Notes: generated by a model from the sequence alone, not told the origin. A stretch of 64,000 nt of DNA from Prevotella sp. 885 (GCF_002265625.1 NZ_NOVE01000014.1:1-64000); one strand, 5' to 3'; shown: positions 9,622 to 18,345, counted from the stretch's first letter. Made by a program: numbers and translations.

Positions 9622-10158
9622 TTATTTGGTTTTAGTGTTAAATGTTCCGATCTCGAAGTCGGCGCCGCCGTCGATGATGTTAGGCAGCGAACCGCCCTTA
9701 TAGTCCTCCTTGTCGAGGTGAAGCACGAGTGCCTCGCGGTCGAACACAGAGTTCTCGAAATCGTTGACAAACTTGATGGCACCGAAGTTGCAGGCGTTCA
9801 CGCAAAGCTCGCAGAACATGCAGTCACCGAGGTCGTACTGATAGTCGACGAGCTGCTTTTTCTTCTTACCGGTCTCCGGGTTCTCCACCATCTGCGATAC
9901 AATCTTGATGGTGCCGTTCGGGCAAGCCTTCTCGCAAAGCGTACAAGCCGTACACTTCACCGCTCCGTTCTCGTCGCGGTTCATCACAAGGCGTCCGCGG
10001 TGGCGGGCAGCAATGTGAAGCGTGGTCTTGCGGTTCTCGGGATACTGCTCTGTGCTCTTCGGTGTGAAGTACTCCTTCCAGGTGGTCTTCATACCTACGG
10101 CGAGTGTCTTCACAGCAGCTCCGATTTCACCGAAATATGATTTTTTGTTTTCTTCCAT
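9622..10158 (-). CDS. nuoI: NADH-quinone oxidoreductase subunit I (2x[4Fe-4S])
   Basis: An iron-sulfur subunit carrying clusters N6a and N6b to the quinone site. Two ferredoxin motifs are seen: CTACTLCEKACPNGTI and CMFCELCVNACNFGAI; the second has Asn where Pro usually follows the last Cys. The start at 10158 (MEENKKSYF, 178 residues) is preferred to an upstream ATG at 10200, because the longer form would overlap the nuoH end by 26 bases and adds a non-conserved leader; from 10158 there is a 16-base gap after nuoH. The ~20 residues before the first motif match family length. Confidence 0.95.
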   Translation of the reverse strand: MEENKKSYFGEIGAAVKTLAVGMKTTWKEYFTPKSTEQYPENRKTTLHIAARHRGRLVMNRDENGAVKCTACTLCEKACPNGTIKIVSQMVENPETGKKKKQLVDYQYDLGDCMFCELCVNACNFGAIKFVNDFENSVFDREALVLHLDKEDYKGGSLPNIIDGGADFEIGTFNTKTK

Positions 10159-10174
10159 TGTTTTAATGATGTTT

Positions 10175-11260
10175 TTAGAAGTGCCAACCGAATGCCACAA
10201 CTACAGTCATGAGAATCAAGTTGATGAGACACAAAGGCATGAGGTATTTCCACTCGAGCTTAAGTATCTGGTCGATACGCAGACGGGGGAATGTCCAGCG
10301 CACCCACATAAGCAGCCATACCACGGCGAATGTCTTGCCGAGGAACCATACGATGCCCGGGATGAAGTTGAGGATGTTGTCAACGGCTTCTACGCCGATG
10401 TTGAACGGAGCCCAACCACCGAGGAACACTGTGGTGGCGATACCTGATACTACGAAGAGGTTGAGGTACTCGGCGAGGTAATAGAAGCCGAATCCCATAC
10501 CAGAATACTCGGTGTGATAACCGGCTGTAAGCTCTGACTCAGCCTCAGCCAAGTCGAACGGGCCACGGTTTGCCTCGGCGTTACCTGCAACGAGGAACAC
10601 GAGGAAGGCGATGATGGCAGGGATATGTCCCTTGAAAATCAGCCAACCGAAAGCACCTGTCTGAGCCTCAACGATGCCAGACACCTGCATTGTGCCGGTA
10701 AGCACCACTGCTGTGATAAGGCAGAGAGCGAGAGACATCTCGTAAGAGATAAGCTGCACAGCACCACGCATGGCCGAAACCACTGAGTACTTGTTGTTTG
10801 AACCCCAACCTGCCATGAAGATACCAACGATACCGATGCTCGAAATAGCTGACATGAGGAATACGCCAACGTTGAAGTCGAGTACCTGAGCGCCGTTGTT
10901 CCAAGGCAGGAACGAGAATGTGCCCACCGAAGCGATAATCACGAGGAACGGAGCGACGTAATAGAGCACCTTATCGGCACCGTCAACGGAGAAGATCTCC
11001 TTGATGAGCATCTTCAGCACGTCGGCAAATACCTGGAACACGCCCCATGGACCTACACGCATCGGGCCAAGACGGCACTGGAAGTAGGCGCAGACTTTAC
11101 GCTCCATGAAGATCAAGATGATGGCGAGGATGGCGTAACCTGCGAGAATGCAGACACCAACCAGGATACACTCGATCAGTATTGTCCAGAAATCTCCGAG
11201 GCCGCAGGTTACTGCGAGGAGATTGTGGAACCAGTTTGTTACTATACTAAAGTCAAACAT
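10175..11260 (-). CDS. nuoH: NADH-quinone oxidoreductase subunit H
   Basis: A 361-residue membrane subunit that forms much of the quinone-binding chamber at the joint of the two arms. Family marks include FMERKVCAYFQCRLGPMRVG (about 51-70), the acidic loop NRGPFDLAEAESELTAGYHTEY (about 212-233, here read as two adjoining pieces) and LMWVRWTFPRLRIDQ near the end. It has eight to nine transmembrane helices. It follows nuoCD by 33 bases. Confidence 0.96.
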   Translation of the reverse strand: MFDFSIVTNWFHNLLAVTCGLGDFWTILIECILVGVCILAGYAILAIILIFMERKVCAYFQCRLGPMRVGPWGVFQVFADVLKMLIKEIFSVDGADKVLYYVAPFLVIIASVGTFSFLPWNNGAQVLDFNVGVFLMSAISSIGIVGIFMAGWGSNNKYSVVSAMRGAVQLISYEMSLALCLITAVVLTGTMQVSGIVEAQTGAFGWLIFKGHIPAIIAFLVFLVAGNAEANRGPFDLAEAESELTAGYHTEYSGMGFGFYYLAEYLNLFVVSGIATTVFLGGWAPFNIGVEAVDNILNFIPGIVWFLGKTFAVVWLLMWVRWTFPRLRIDQILKLEWKYLMPLCLINLILMTVVVAFGWHF

Positions 11261-11293
11261 TCTGTCTAATGTTTATTATTAATGAATGTGCGA

Positions 11294-12865
11294 TTAACGG
11301 TCTATGTCAGGGATAACGAAGTCGATAGCCGCACCTGTTGTAATCAAGTCTGCGATCTTCTGTCCACGAAGCATCGGGTCGAGAGCGCCGGTCAGAGTCA
11401 GGCCCATCGGACGCATCTTCATACGATAAGGACTCTTGTCGCCCTTCGAGTCGAGATAAACGCCGAACTCGCCGCTGGCTCCCTCTACAGAGAAATACCA
11501 CTGTCCCTCGGGCACCTTGATGATAGGCTTCTGCTTGATATAGAAGTCGCCCTCCGGGATATTGTCAATGAGCTGTTCGATGATGTTCAGACTCTGATAA
11601 AGCTCCTTGATGTGGCAGTAGTAGCGGTCCATAGAGTCGCAACCGGTCATGGTTATCTCCTCCCACTCCACCTTGTCGTAGAGATCGTACGGATGACGCT
11701 TACGTGTATCGTTCTTCCATCCGGCAGCACGTCCGGCAGGACCGGTCACGCCGTAGTTGATACAGTCCTCAAGACCCATCGGACCAACGCCTGCAAGACG
11801 GTTGTGTGTGATGACGTTGTCGCCGAATACGTCGAGATATTCCTGAATCATCGGGCGCAGATACTTGCAGAGCTTCTTTGTGTTCTCCACGAACTTCGGA
11901 TCGATGTCAGCCTGGCAGCCGCCGATGCGATAGTAGTTCTGGATAAGGCGTCCGCCCGTTGTCTCCTCCATGACGTTGAGCACGTGCTCGCGGTCACGCA
12001 TACAGTAGAGGAACGCTGTGAGAGCGCCGAGGTCCTGTGCTGTACAGCCGAGGTAGAGCAAGTGGCTGTCGATACGCTGCAGCTCGTCCATGATGGTACG
12101 GATGTAGTGGATGCGGTCTGAAAGCTCGATGCCCATACCCTCCTCTATCACACCCACGAGAGCGTGGCGGTGCATCATGGCCGAGAGATAGTTCAGACGG
12201 TCTGTCAGGGCGAGAGTCTGCGGATAGGTCATACCCTCCCACATCTTCTCAATGCCGCGGTGGATATATCCGAGGTGCGGATAGATGCGCTTCACCTTCT
12301 CGCCGTCGAGAACGGTCTGCAAGCGGAGCACACCGTGTGTTGACGGGTGGTTAGGACCAATGTTTACAACGAAATCGTCGTCATCGAACAGGCGCTTCTT
12401 TGTAGCGACAAGGTGACCGTCGCCATCCAGAGAATACACCACGGTGTAGTCTGACTCCGGCTCGTCAGTCAACGGGAACTGGTTTGCCTCCGGACTCATG
12501 TCGAAGTCCTTGCGCAATGGGTAGCCGTTGAAGTCGGTGCGGAGGAAGAGGCGGCGCATATCGGGATGACCGAGGAACTTGATGCCTACGAAATCGTAGA
12601 CCTCACGTTCGAGGAGCTCAGCCGACTTCCAGAGGTCCACGACCGTCGGGATTACGTCGCTGCCGTCCACCTTCTTTGCGATGGTGCGTACAGAGCAGCG
12701 CTCGTTGTTGTCGGTATTCTCAAGGATGTAGATACATCCGTAGCCTTCCTCGCCGAAGTCCTCGCCGATGATGGTAACAAGGTAGTCGAAATGTTTCTGG
12801 TTCTTCAGTTTCGACATCTCACCCGAGAAATTATCGAATGAGAGTTCAATGTTTTCAAGTTTCAT
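11294..12865 (-). CDS. nuoCD: Fused NADH-quinone oxidoreductase subunits C and D
   Basis: A 523-residue fusion of the 30-kDa (NuoC, about residues 1-125) and 49-kDa (NuoD, about 135-523) peripheral subunits. NuoC is marked by SAELLEREVYDFVGIKFLGH and DFNGYPLRKDF; NuoD by NIGPNHPSTHGVLRLQTVLD, the LGYIHRGIEKMWEG segment and PEGQWYFSVEGASGEFGVYL. NuoD lines the quinone pocket and is related to NiFe-hydrogenase large subunits. Such fusions are known in several phyla including Bacteroidetes and Enterobacteria. It starts 18 bases after nuoB. Confidence 0.96.
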   Translation of the reverse strand: MKLENIELSFDNFSGEMSKLKNQKHFDYLVTIIGEDFGEEGYGCIYILENTDNNERCSVRTIAKKVDGSDVIPTVVDLWKSAELLEREVYDFVGIKFLGHPDMRRLFLRTDFNGYPLRKDFDMSPEANQFPLTDEPESDYTVVYSLDGDGHLVATKKRLFDDDDFVVNIGPNHPSTHGVLRLQTVLDGEKVKRIYPHLGYIHRGIEKMWEGMTYPQTLALTDRLNYLSAMMHRHALVGVIEEGMGIELSDRIHYIRTIMDELQRIDSHLLYLGCTAQDLGALTAFLYCMRDREHVLNVMEETTGGRLIQNYYRIGGCQADIDPKFVENTKKLCKYLRPMIQEYLDVFGDNVITHNRLAGVGPMGLEDCINYGVTGPAGRAAGWKNDTRKRHPYDLYDKVEWEEITMTGCDSMDRYYCHIKELYQSLNIIEQLIDNIPEGDFYIKQKPIIKVPEGQWYFSVEGASGEFGVYLDSKGDKSPYRMKMRPMGLTLTGALDPMLRGQKIADLITTGAAIDFVIPDIDR

Positions 12866-12883
12866 ATCTTATACCTTATTATA

Positions 12884-13597
12884 TTAATCAGTTAGACCTT
12901 TCTTTGCGTCGAAATCCTCGGGAACGTTGTTCACGACGATGGTCTCGCGCTTCTTCTCGCCAGCGAGTGCCTCGTTGCTGAGACCGTGCAGACCGCCCTT
13001 CGACATTGAGAGTTCCTTCTCCTCGCTGTTCATCTTGTGGTTAGCGCCACCGAAGAACTTCTCCACCTTCACCTTACGCTGAAGCTGCATCATACCATAT
13101 AGGATAGCCTCTGGACGCGGAGGACAGCCCGGAACGTATACGTCTACGGGGACAATCTCTGAGATGCCACGCACCACGTTGTACGAATTCTTGAACGGAC
13201 CGCCAGAGATGGCGCAGCCACCAACAGCCACAACATACTTAGGCTCAGCCATCTCGTCATAAAGACGCTTGAAGACTGGCGCCATTTTGTTGGTGATGGT
13301 GCCGGCGCACATGATGAGGTCAGCCTGACGTGGAGAGTTACGCGTTACCTCGAAGCCGAAGCGTGAGAAGTCGTAACGTGCACAGCCCACTGCCATAAAC
13401 TCAATACCGCAACATGACGTACCGAAAGTTAATGACCACAGAGAGTTGGAACGGCCCCAGTTGATGGCCTGGTCGAGCGAACCCAACACCACATTGACGC
13501 CTCCCTCATGGAGCTCGTCTACGATCTTCTCAAGGCCCTTGTTGTCCTTGAACTCATCGTAAGGAATACTCTTGATGACAGGTTTTCTTACTTCCAT
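12884..13597 (-). CDS. nuoB: NADH-quinone oxidoreductase subunit B (cluster N2)
   Basis: A 237-residue subunit that holds the terminal [4Fe-4S] cluster N2 next to quinone. Ligand cysteines are in TFGTSCCGIEFMAVGC, VGGCAISGG and VPGCPPRPE. The start at 13597 (MEVRKPVIK) is chosen because AAAGGAG lies 6 bases upstream and it gives a 10-base overlap with nuoA; an ATG at 13618 would lengthen the overlap. After the conserved core (~170 residues) there is an unusual charged, Gly-rich tail of about 60 residues (from FFGGANHKMNSEEKE) not needed for the cluster. Confidence 0.95.
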   Translation of the reverse strand: MEVRKPVIKSIPYDEFKDNKGLEKIVDELHEGGVNVVLGSLDQAINWGRSNSLWSLTFGTSCCGIEFMAVGCARYDFSRFGFEVTRNSPRQADLIMCAGTITNKMAPVFKRLYDEMAEPKYVVAVGGCAISGGPFKNSYNVVRGISEIVPVDVYVPGCPPRPEAILYGMMQLQRKVKVEKFFGGANHKMNSEEKELSMSKGGLHGLSNEALAGEKKRETIVVNNVPEDFDAKKGLTD

Positions 13598-13938
13598 TCC
13601 AACGCTCCTTTCCGCCAAGCGTATGCAAGGCCAAATACCAATACCAGCATAAAGAACCCAACGCTCGCAAGCGCCATGGCTCCAAACTGCTTGACAACTA
13701 CTGCCCAGGGGTAGAGGAAGAGGGTCTCAATGTCGAACATCAGGAAAAGGATGGCAAAGAGATAGTAGCCCACGTGCACCGGAATCCAAGATGTTCCGCG
13801 CGTAGGGATACCACACTCAAAGGGCTGACCCTTAACCGGGTTGTACGAACGAGGACCTACGAGTTTCGCAACTACGTATGCACCCACTACCAATACAACA
13901 GCCGTCAAGATGACTGTGATTAATAAAATAGAATCCAT
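13588..13938 (-). CDS. nuoA: NADH-quinone oxidoreductase subunit A, first gene of the nuo operon
   Basis: A 116-residue, three-helix membrane subunit. The conserved stretches YNPVKGQPFECGIP (about 32-45), FLMFDIETLFLYPWAV (about 65-80) and the C-terminal FGLAYAWRKGALEW are all present. It opens the operon nuoA-B-CD-H-I-J-K-L-M-N. The operon has no nuoE, nuoF or nuoG, so the NADH-oxidising module is absent, as in other Bacteroidetes; the electron donor is not given by this locus. Confidence 0.95.
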   Translation of the reverse strand: MDSILLITVILTAVVLVVGAYVVAKLVGPRSYNPVKGQPFECGIPTRGTSWIPVHVGYYLFAILFLMFDIETLFLYPWAVVVKQFGAMALASVGFFMLVLVFGLAYAWRKGALEWK

Positions 13939-14014
13939 AAAATTTTTTAAAACAATTTGTTTCTTTATCTACGTAGAATACCTCATAAGTATTCGAATTG
14001 CAATTTTCAGTTTG

Positions 14015-14022
14015 CAAAGTTA
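14015..14022 (-). promoter_or_regulatory. Predicted -7 box of the nuo operon
   Basis: On the minus strand the bases read TAACTTTG plus C, matching the Bacteroidetes consensus. The distance to the nuoA ATG is 76 bases, leaving an AT-rich leader of about 70 bases. No clear TTTG -33 element is seen at the usual spacing. Confidence 0.45.
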
Positions 14023-14123
14023 GCAATAAATATTGGAAAGTTGGGTAAAATAAGGGAAAATATGCTAATAATATTGAAACATTTGCCCGTAAGGAAAATT
14101 ATGATTAGCTTTGCATAACAGAT

Positions 14124-14804
14124 TCATTGACGCCCCACCATTATCGTATCGCCCATTCTTACCAAAGGCTTGAAATCGTGACGATGAGCGTCGAGGTCTT
14201 CTTTTGATATTCTGTATATCTTCAGACTTGACGCTCTCGGAAACCGATTGAAGAAAGGGTCTGTCGATACATACCAGGCACACTCCGCCACTTGCCTCAC
14301 TTTGGGCAATTCGTCCCAAAGCATAAACAGCTTGGTCTTGCTGGCTATGGTAATGCCAAGCACATCACTGTCCTTTATCTTGCTTATACATATAAGGTGG
14401 CGACGGATTTCACGGTCATTGCTCAGATCCGCCTCCGTCTTTGTGTGCGTGACGGTCAGATGCCTACCGAACCGACGGTTTATCTCCTCCATCTTTCCGC
14501 AGAAGAGATTGCCGTGCGGCTTGTTGTCCTGCATCTGATTGGAGAATATCCAGTAGTGTATCATCTCATGTATGATGGTGTCCTCCACCTCATTCTCCGG
14601 CATATCATACAGACAGCTTATAACAAACTGGAAGTCAGAATAATGCCATCCGCCGAACAACTTCCTCTTACGTTTATATCGCACCATACCAAGAAACGTA
14701 CGTGCCCTGCTAAGCCTGAAGGGAAGCGGCTTCAGCTTCCCCTCAAACATCAAATCATTAAACTCCGCAAACTTCCTTTCTACGTATTCGAGTGTGACTT
14801 TCAT
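14124..14804 (-). CDS. SprT-like zinc metallopeptidase-fold protein
   Basis: A 226-residue protein with an SprT-like domain over the first ~130 residues. The zinc motif HEMIHYW (HExxH, about 80-86) follows the family's typical lead-in VEDTI, and a third ligand may be His of the PHGNLFCGKMEEIN segment. The C-terminal 80 residues (from LSNDREIRRHLICISK) form a small beta-rich domain where SprT proteins often have a zinc ribbon; only one Cys pair candidate is left, so the ribbon looks degenerate. The eukaryotic relative SPRTN cleaves DNA-protein crosslinks; the bacterial role is unproven. It is transcribed alone, next to the MFS gene. Confidence 0.8.
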   Translation of the reverse strand: MKVTLEYVERKFAEFNDLMFEGKLKPLPFRLSRARTFLGMVRYKRKRKLFGGWHYSDFQFVISCLYDMPENEVEDTIIHEMIHYWIFSNQMQDNKPHGNLFCGKMEEINRRFGRHLTVTHTKTEADLSNDREIRRHLICISKIKDSDVLGITIASKTKLFMLWDELPKVRQVAECAWYVSTDPFFNRFPRASSLKIYRISKEDLDAHRHDFKPLVRMGDTIMVGRQ

Positions 14805-14856
14805 AATGGTTCAACAAAGTAACAATTAAATCCTTTAAACAACAAAATTAAGAAAA

Positions 14857-16035
14857 TCAGATTCTCTTCCCATTAAAACATGTTATGCAGAGCGAGATTG
14901 CAGCCAATATTGCTCCCACCGCACACACGCCAGTCCATCCCTTATGAGCCCAAGCCAAACCGGCACAATATGTGCCAAAGGAGCCGCCTATAAAATAAGT
15001 GGTCATAAATATGGTATTGGCTCTGTTGGAAGCTTGTGGCATCTCCTGAATACAGCCACTTTGATTGCTTAGTTGCAGACATTGCAGACCAATGTCTACC
15101 AATATGATAGCCACAACAAGCCCTATAAAAGTGTCCCCAAGCAGCCAAGCTGTTGCCCACGCCACAAGCTGCAAGCAAGCCCCATAAACGCTCATATATC
15201 TTATGCCCAAGCGGCTTACAAGCTTGCCAACACCGCTTGCCGCTATGGCCCCGGCAATGCCGCACAATCCCAACGTTCCTACCATCTCGCTACCAGAATA
15301 GAACGGAGCCTGTGCCAACCGAAAGGCGAGGCACGACCAAATGGCCATCATGCTGCCAAAGCTGAAGGCGGCACGTACTGCATAAAGGCGTATGCGCCCA
15401 TTGCTCGTCACAATATTAAATACGCTGGCCATCAAGCCACCGTATGTGCCGACATAGTTGCTCTTTATCTGTGGCATAATCTTGAGTGTAAGGGCCATGC
15501 ACAGCACCATCACAAGAGCCGCTATGAAAAACATTTCGCGCCAGCCCAACCATTCGCCTACATAACCGCTAACCACTCTCGATGCAAGTATGCCTGTCAG
15601 CAGCCCAGACAGAACGACGCCCATATTCCTGCTTTTGTTCTCATTCTCGGAATATTGTCCTGCTATAGGTATGAAAAACTGCGGAATTACGGAGCAGGCT
15701 CCCAATAGCAGAGAGGCTCCCCAAATCATCCATACATTGTGGGCTACGGCTATGACGACAGCCATAACGGCTGCCACCGTCATATTCACTATTATTATGC
15801 GTCGGCGCGAGTAGAGGTCGCCCATAGGTATAAGGAAGCACAAACCAAGCGCATAGCCTATTTGGGTGACAACGGTTATTAGGTTTGCCTCATGTTGGCT
15901 CACTCCTATGTCGTGACGTATCATCTCCAGAAGAGGCTGATTGTAATAGCAATTTGCCACGGTCAATCCAGCTATAACAGCCATTGCAAGCAACAAACTG
16001 CGCTCTATGCCTTCATTTTCCTTAAGTTGTTTCAT
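14857..16035 (-). CDS. MFS transporter (YnfM-like drug/metabolite efflux type)
   Basis: A 392-residue major facilitator with 12 predicted membrane helices. The loop motif GDLYSRRR (about 72-79, equal to the GxLaDrxGrr signature) and the symmetrical basic loop in the second half are present. The first helix begins after a short charged N-terminus (MKQLKENEGIERS). Overall pattern resembles the small-molecule efflux branch that includes E. coli YnfM/YdhP, but the substrate is unknown. It lies 52 bases upstream of the SprT-like gene on the same strand and could be co-transcribed with it. Confidence 0.85.
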   Translation of the reverse strand: MKQLKENEGIERSLLLAMAVIAGLTVANCYYNQPLLEMIRHDIGVSQHEANLITVVTQIGYALGLCFLIPMGDLYSRRRIIIVNMTVAAVMAVVIAVAHNVWMIWGASLLLGACSVIPQFFIPIAGQYSENENKSRNMGVVLSGLLTGILASRVVSGYVGEWLGWREMFFIAALVMVLCMALTLKIMPQIKSNYVGTYGGLMASVFNIVTSNGRIRLYAVRAAFSFGSMMAIWSCLAFRLAQAPFYSGSEMVGTLGLCGIAGAIAASGVGKLVSRLGIRYMSVYGACLQLVAWATAWLLGDTFIGLVVAIILVDIGLQCLQLSNQSGCIQEMPQASNRANTIFMTTYFIGGSFGTYCAGLAWAHKGWTGVCAVGAILAAISLCITCFNGKRI

Positions 16036-16148
16036 CTCTTTTTTCCTTATGCCTATAATCTTACGGATTTAACCTTTCGGATTGTCCGCAATTGCAAAAT
16101 TACGAAATAAAAACATATAATCAAAAAAACATTTGAACAGTAACAACA

Positions 16149-16189
16149 TAACGTCCCCTTGCTCCGCGAAATCGAGCAAGGGGACGTTA
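16149..16189. terminator. Strong hairpin between the MFS gene and the decayed TA locus
   Basis: TAACGTCCCCTTGCTC and its exact complement GAGCAAGGGGACGTTA enclose a 9-base loop. It lies 8 bases beyond the end of the toxin relic, so it probably terminates the TA transcript; T-rich flanks are weak. Confidence 0.6.
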
Positions 16190-16196
16190 CTATAAA

Positions 16197-16262
16197 TCAA
16201 AATACATCACTATGAGAACCTGTATTTGTTAAAATCAGCACAAGCTTATCATCATATTTCAT
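16197..16262 (-). pseudogene. YafQ/RelE-like toxin, internally deleted relic
   Basis: A 21-codon frame starts with an ATG that overlaps the antitoxin stop (ATGA) and reads MKYDDKLVLILTNTGSHSD plus VF. The last 17 or so residues match the usual C-terminus of YafQ/RelE-type mRNA interferases, where the family ends with LVLxLxRTGTHSDLF. The first residues look like a toxin start, so nearly the whole toxin (about 70 residues) seems to have been lost by an internal deletion, removing all catalytic residues except the terminal His/Asp region. It cannot be an active nuclease. Confidence 0.7.
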
Positions 16263-16462
16263 ATACCCAACTTTTCAAACATTTCATCAGCATCTTTATA
16301 TTCTGTCACTCTTCCATGGCGAATATCATCCATTGCTTCTTCAATGCCTGACTTCTTGTTATTATGAATAGGTAAAATAACGACACCATTCATGGACTTC
16401 AATACTTTTATAAGTCCTGACATTACATTACGGTCTTCAACCTGTATTGTTATTGTATTCAT
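16259..16462 (-). CDS. RelB/Phd-like antitoxin without functional toxin
   Basis: A 67-residue protein starting at MNTITIQVEDRNV; the start is fixed by AGGAGGTG 5 bases upstream, which excludes the ATG at 16489. The N-terminal half predicts a beta strand plus helix; the C-terminal half ends with the toxin-binding-like segment GRVTEYKDADEMFEKLG. It is the first gene of a two-gene unit whose toxin is deleted. An almost full-length relative is fused to the fimbrillin at 34743-35900 (about 40% identity by eye over 50 aligned residues). It may still bind its own promoter. Confidence 0.75.
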   Translation of the reverse strand: MNTITIQVEDRNVMSGLIKVLKSMNGVVILPIHNNKKSGIEEAMDDIRHGRVTEYKDADEMFEKLGI

Positions 16463-16502
16463 AATCACCTCCTTTTTATTGAAATGCAACCTTGCTTATT
16501 TG

Positions 16503-16510
16503 CAAAGTTA
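16503..16510 (-). promoter_or_regulatory. Predicted -7 box of the antitoxin gene
   Basis: Minus-strand reading TAACTTTG followed by C; located 41-48 bases before the antitoxin ATG. Confidence 0.45.
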
Positions 16511-16588
16511 CATATTTTTTCCGAATACCCAATCTATTAGCTTACGCCATCATACTACCACAACATATGGATGTCCTTAATTATTTAT

Positions 16589-16942
16589 CTATCCCCTCAA
16601 CCTACTCACTGCTGCCTGATACACTCTTGCATTGACGAAGTTTTGGAAGTCCTTGTTGCCGAAATAGGTCTGCACAAATTCTGTCTTCTCCTCCAACATT
16701 GCAGCCACAATGGCTATCATGTCATCATTGAAGGTAATCTGAGCCACCTGACTGTCGCCATTCTTCAGAGCGTTTGCAAAATCCACGCTACCCGCAATTC
16801 TCTCCGGCAGCTCATTTATCTGTCTTTGCACCTCGTCGCGGTTCTTCCAGTCTATGTTTCCGAACAGCTCGTTAAAGTCCTTAACGATGGTTGATAAAGC
16901 CTCCATTTCCGGCACTGGCTTGCTCATAACCATTCTTGTCAC
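16589..16942 (-). pseudogene. Type I restriction subunit R-like C-terminal relic
   Basis: An open frame of 117 codons resembling the extreme C-terminal helical domain of HsdR proteins: a helix with LSTIVKDFNELFGNIDW, then INELPERIAGSVDFANALKNG, then FNDDMIAIVAAMLEE and FVQTYFGNKDFQNFVNARVY. The similarity is to the general pattern of the family and is not certain. There is no helicase or nuclease part and no hsdM/hsdS nearby. Immediately upstream the sequence switches frame (an alternative frame reads EKIIVDWLRDKNGYE), consistent with a rearranged remnant. An independent small helical gene remains possible. Confidence 0.5.
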
Positions 16943-17004
16943 GCAGCCAATCCACTATAATCTTTTCAAGTCCGGTTTCTGATTATCCATAAGCAGTCAG
17001 AGAA

Positions 17005-17538
17005 TTATTTTCTATAAATGACACGTGAGCCGTCTTTGAATCTTATCCAAGCAAGTTCGGTTTCATATTCAAAACTGTATTGAGAATAAGATACGGTTCT
17101 AAATGTAATTGTTGGCATATCGTCCATTAACACCATTAATTTCAGTTTCACCTTTGCATCTATCATTTCTTCTGTGGCAAGCGAGTCAGGTATCTCACTT
17201 TTTATTGTCTCATATGTTTTCTCTATTGTTCCTTTCGGGAAAAGGCAATAAGTAGATTCATAACCATAAACATCATTCACAAGATTCACCAAATCCTCAC
17301 GGCTACCAGTTTGTGTTGCAAACAAAGGTTCATTCAAATACTCATATTCTGTAGGTTTTTGGCCCTTAGTCTCTACCACTATAGTTGAATAAGATTTACT
17401 GATGATTGTCTTTATCTTCTTTGTCCAAACCACATCATCAAACTTATCATATTTTTCTATTGAAGAATAAATTGTTTGTGCACTTACTGTCAATGTGCAC
17501 ATTAAAACGAATGTTATTGCTATTAACTTTTTCATCAT
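17005..17538 (-). CDS. Secreted protein of unknown function
   Basis: A 177-residue protein with a clear signal peptide (MMKKLIAITFVLMCTLTVSAQ, cleavage after about residue 20) and no lipobox, so it probably goes to the periplasm or outside. The mature part mixes beta strands and helices, with the motif-like segment FATQTGSREDLVNLVNDVYGYE and a C-terminal WIRFKDGSRVIY. I do not recognise a family. It is transcribed alone from a predicted promoter about 100 bases upstream. Confidence 0.7.
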   Translation of the reverse strand: MMKKLIAITFVLMCTLTVSAQTIYSSIEKYDKFDDVVWTKKIKTIISKSYSTIVVETKGQKPTEYEYLNEPLFATQTGSREDLVNLVNDVYGYESTYCLFPKGTIEKTYETIKSEIPDSLATEEMIDAKVKLKLMVLMDDMPTITFRTVSYSQYSFEYETELAWIRFKDGSRVIYRK

Positions 17539-17640
17539 AATAATTTGATTTTAGTTATTATTGTTCTTTGTTCTATAATTCCATTAACAGACTTTCACTT
17601 GCCCTGTCACCACGTCCGAAATCAAGGGAAAGACCAATTG

Positions 17641-17648
17641 CAAAGTTA
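17641..17648 (-). promoter_or_regulatory. Predicted -7 box of the secreted-protein gene
   Basis: TAACTTTG on the minus strand followed by C, 103 bases before the ATG at 17538; the leader between them contains no obvious structure. Confidence 0.4.
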
Positions 17649-18240
17649 CACATTTTTTTCTTAATCGCTTAATATTGTTCCGTAAGAATTGCGCTATGGT
17701 TATGCAAGAACGCCACTATTGCGGAACAAAACATAAAAAACACCGTCATTCAAATCGCACAGCAGAAAAGGGTAATCGTAGGAGGCTATGGCGTCTCGCC
17801 GTAGCCTCCTATGTTTGCCTTTACAGCTGTAAATTGCAGTTTATCTGTGAGACGAATTAAAGAAACAACAAATATAATTATTACGCTCAGACGCGGGAAC
17901 AACGAATTTTATCGAATTAACGAATTGTTGGATGAGTAGTAGAACACCGCAAAAATTCGTAAATTCGTTCAAATTCGTTGTTTCGCCGTCTAAGGCAATA
18001 TAATATACTTTCGTTGTTAATTCGTTTCGCTGATAAATTCCTGTTTGGCGGTTAGTTTGCCTGACAATATTTGCATTTCTGATGCTCAATACTATGAGTT
18101 GAACGCACGAAGAAATCTTTGGTGCGAAATTCTTGAGTTTTGAGCGTGCAGCGATAGTATGCTGACATACAGCTGATTATGCTGCCGAGAAGAGAAATGT
18201 GCAATGAATGACGGAGCAAAAAAGCATCATTGGGTTGCAA

Positions 18241-18345
18241 TAGCGCCACTTTTACACTCTAATAGTGCCACTTTTATCATGCAATAGCGCCACTTTTACA
18301 CTCTAATAGTGGCACTATTGGACTGTAAAAGTGGCGCTATCGTTA
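18241..18345. repeat. Array of AGTGGCGCTATT/TAGCGCCACTTTTA units
   Basis: Within copy A, TAGCGCCACTTTTA or TAGTGCCACTTTTA units occur four times with ~24-base spacing, alternating with TACACTCTAATAG or ATCATGCAATAG, and end with the reverse complement TAAAAGTGGCGCTA. Neighbouring units can pair into hairpins. Copy B (42026-42084) has fewer units, so the number varies between copies. Confidence 0.7.

Noticed and set aside
10159..10200. Longer NuoI start at 10200
   Set aside because: Adds a leader not seen in the family and overlaps nuoH by 26 bases; the start at 10158 has a normal gap.
11282..12121. A 279-codon plus-strand frame opposite nuoCD
   Set aside because: Antisense shadow of nuoD; no promoter or ribosome site and no recognisable protein.
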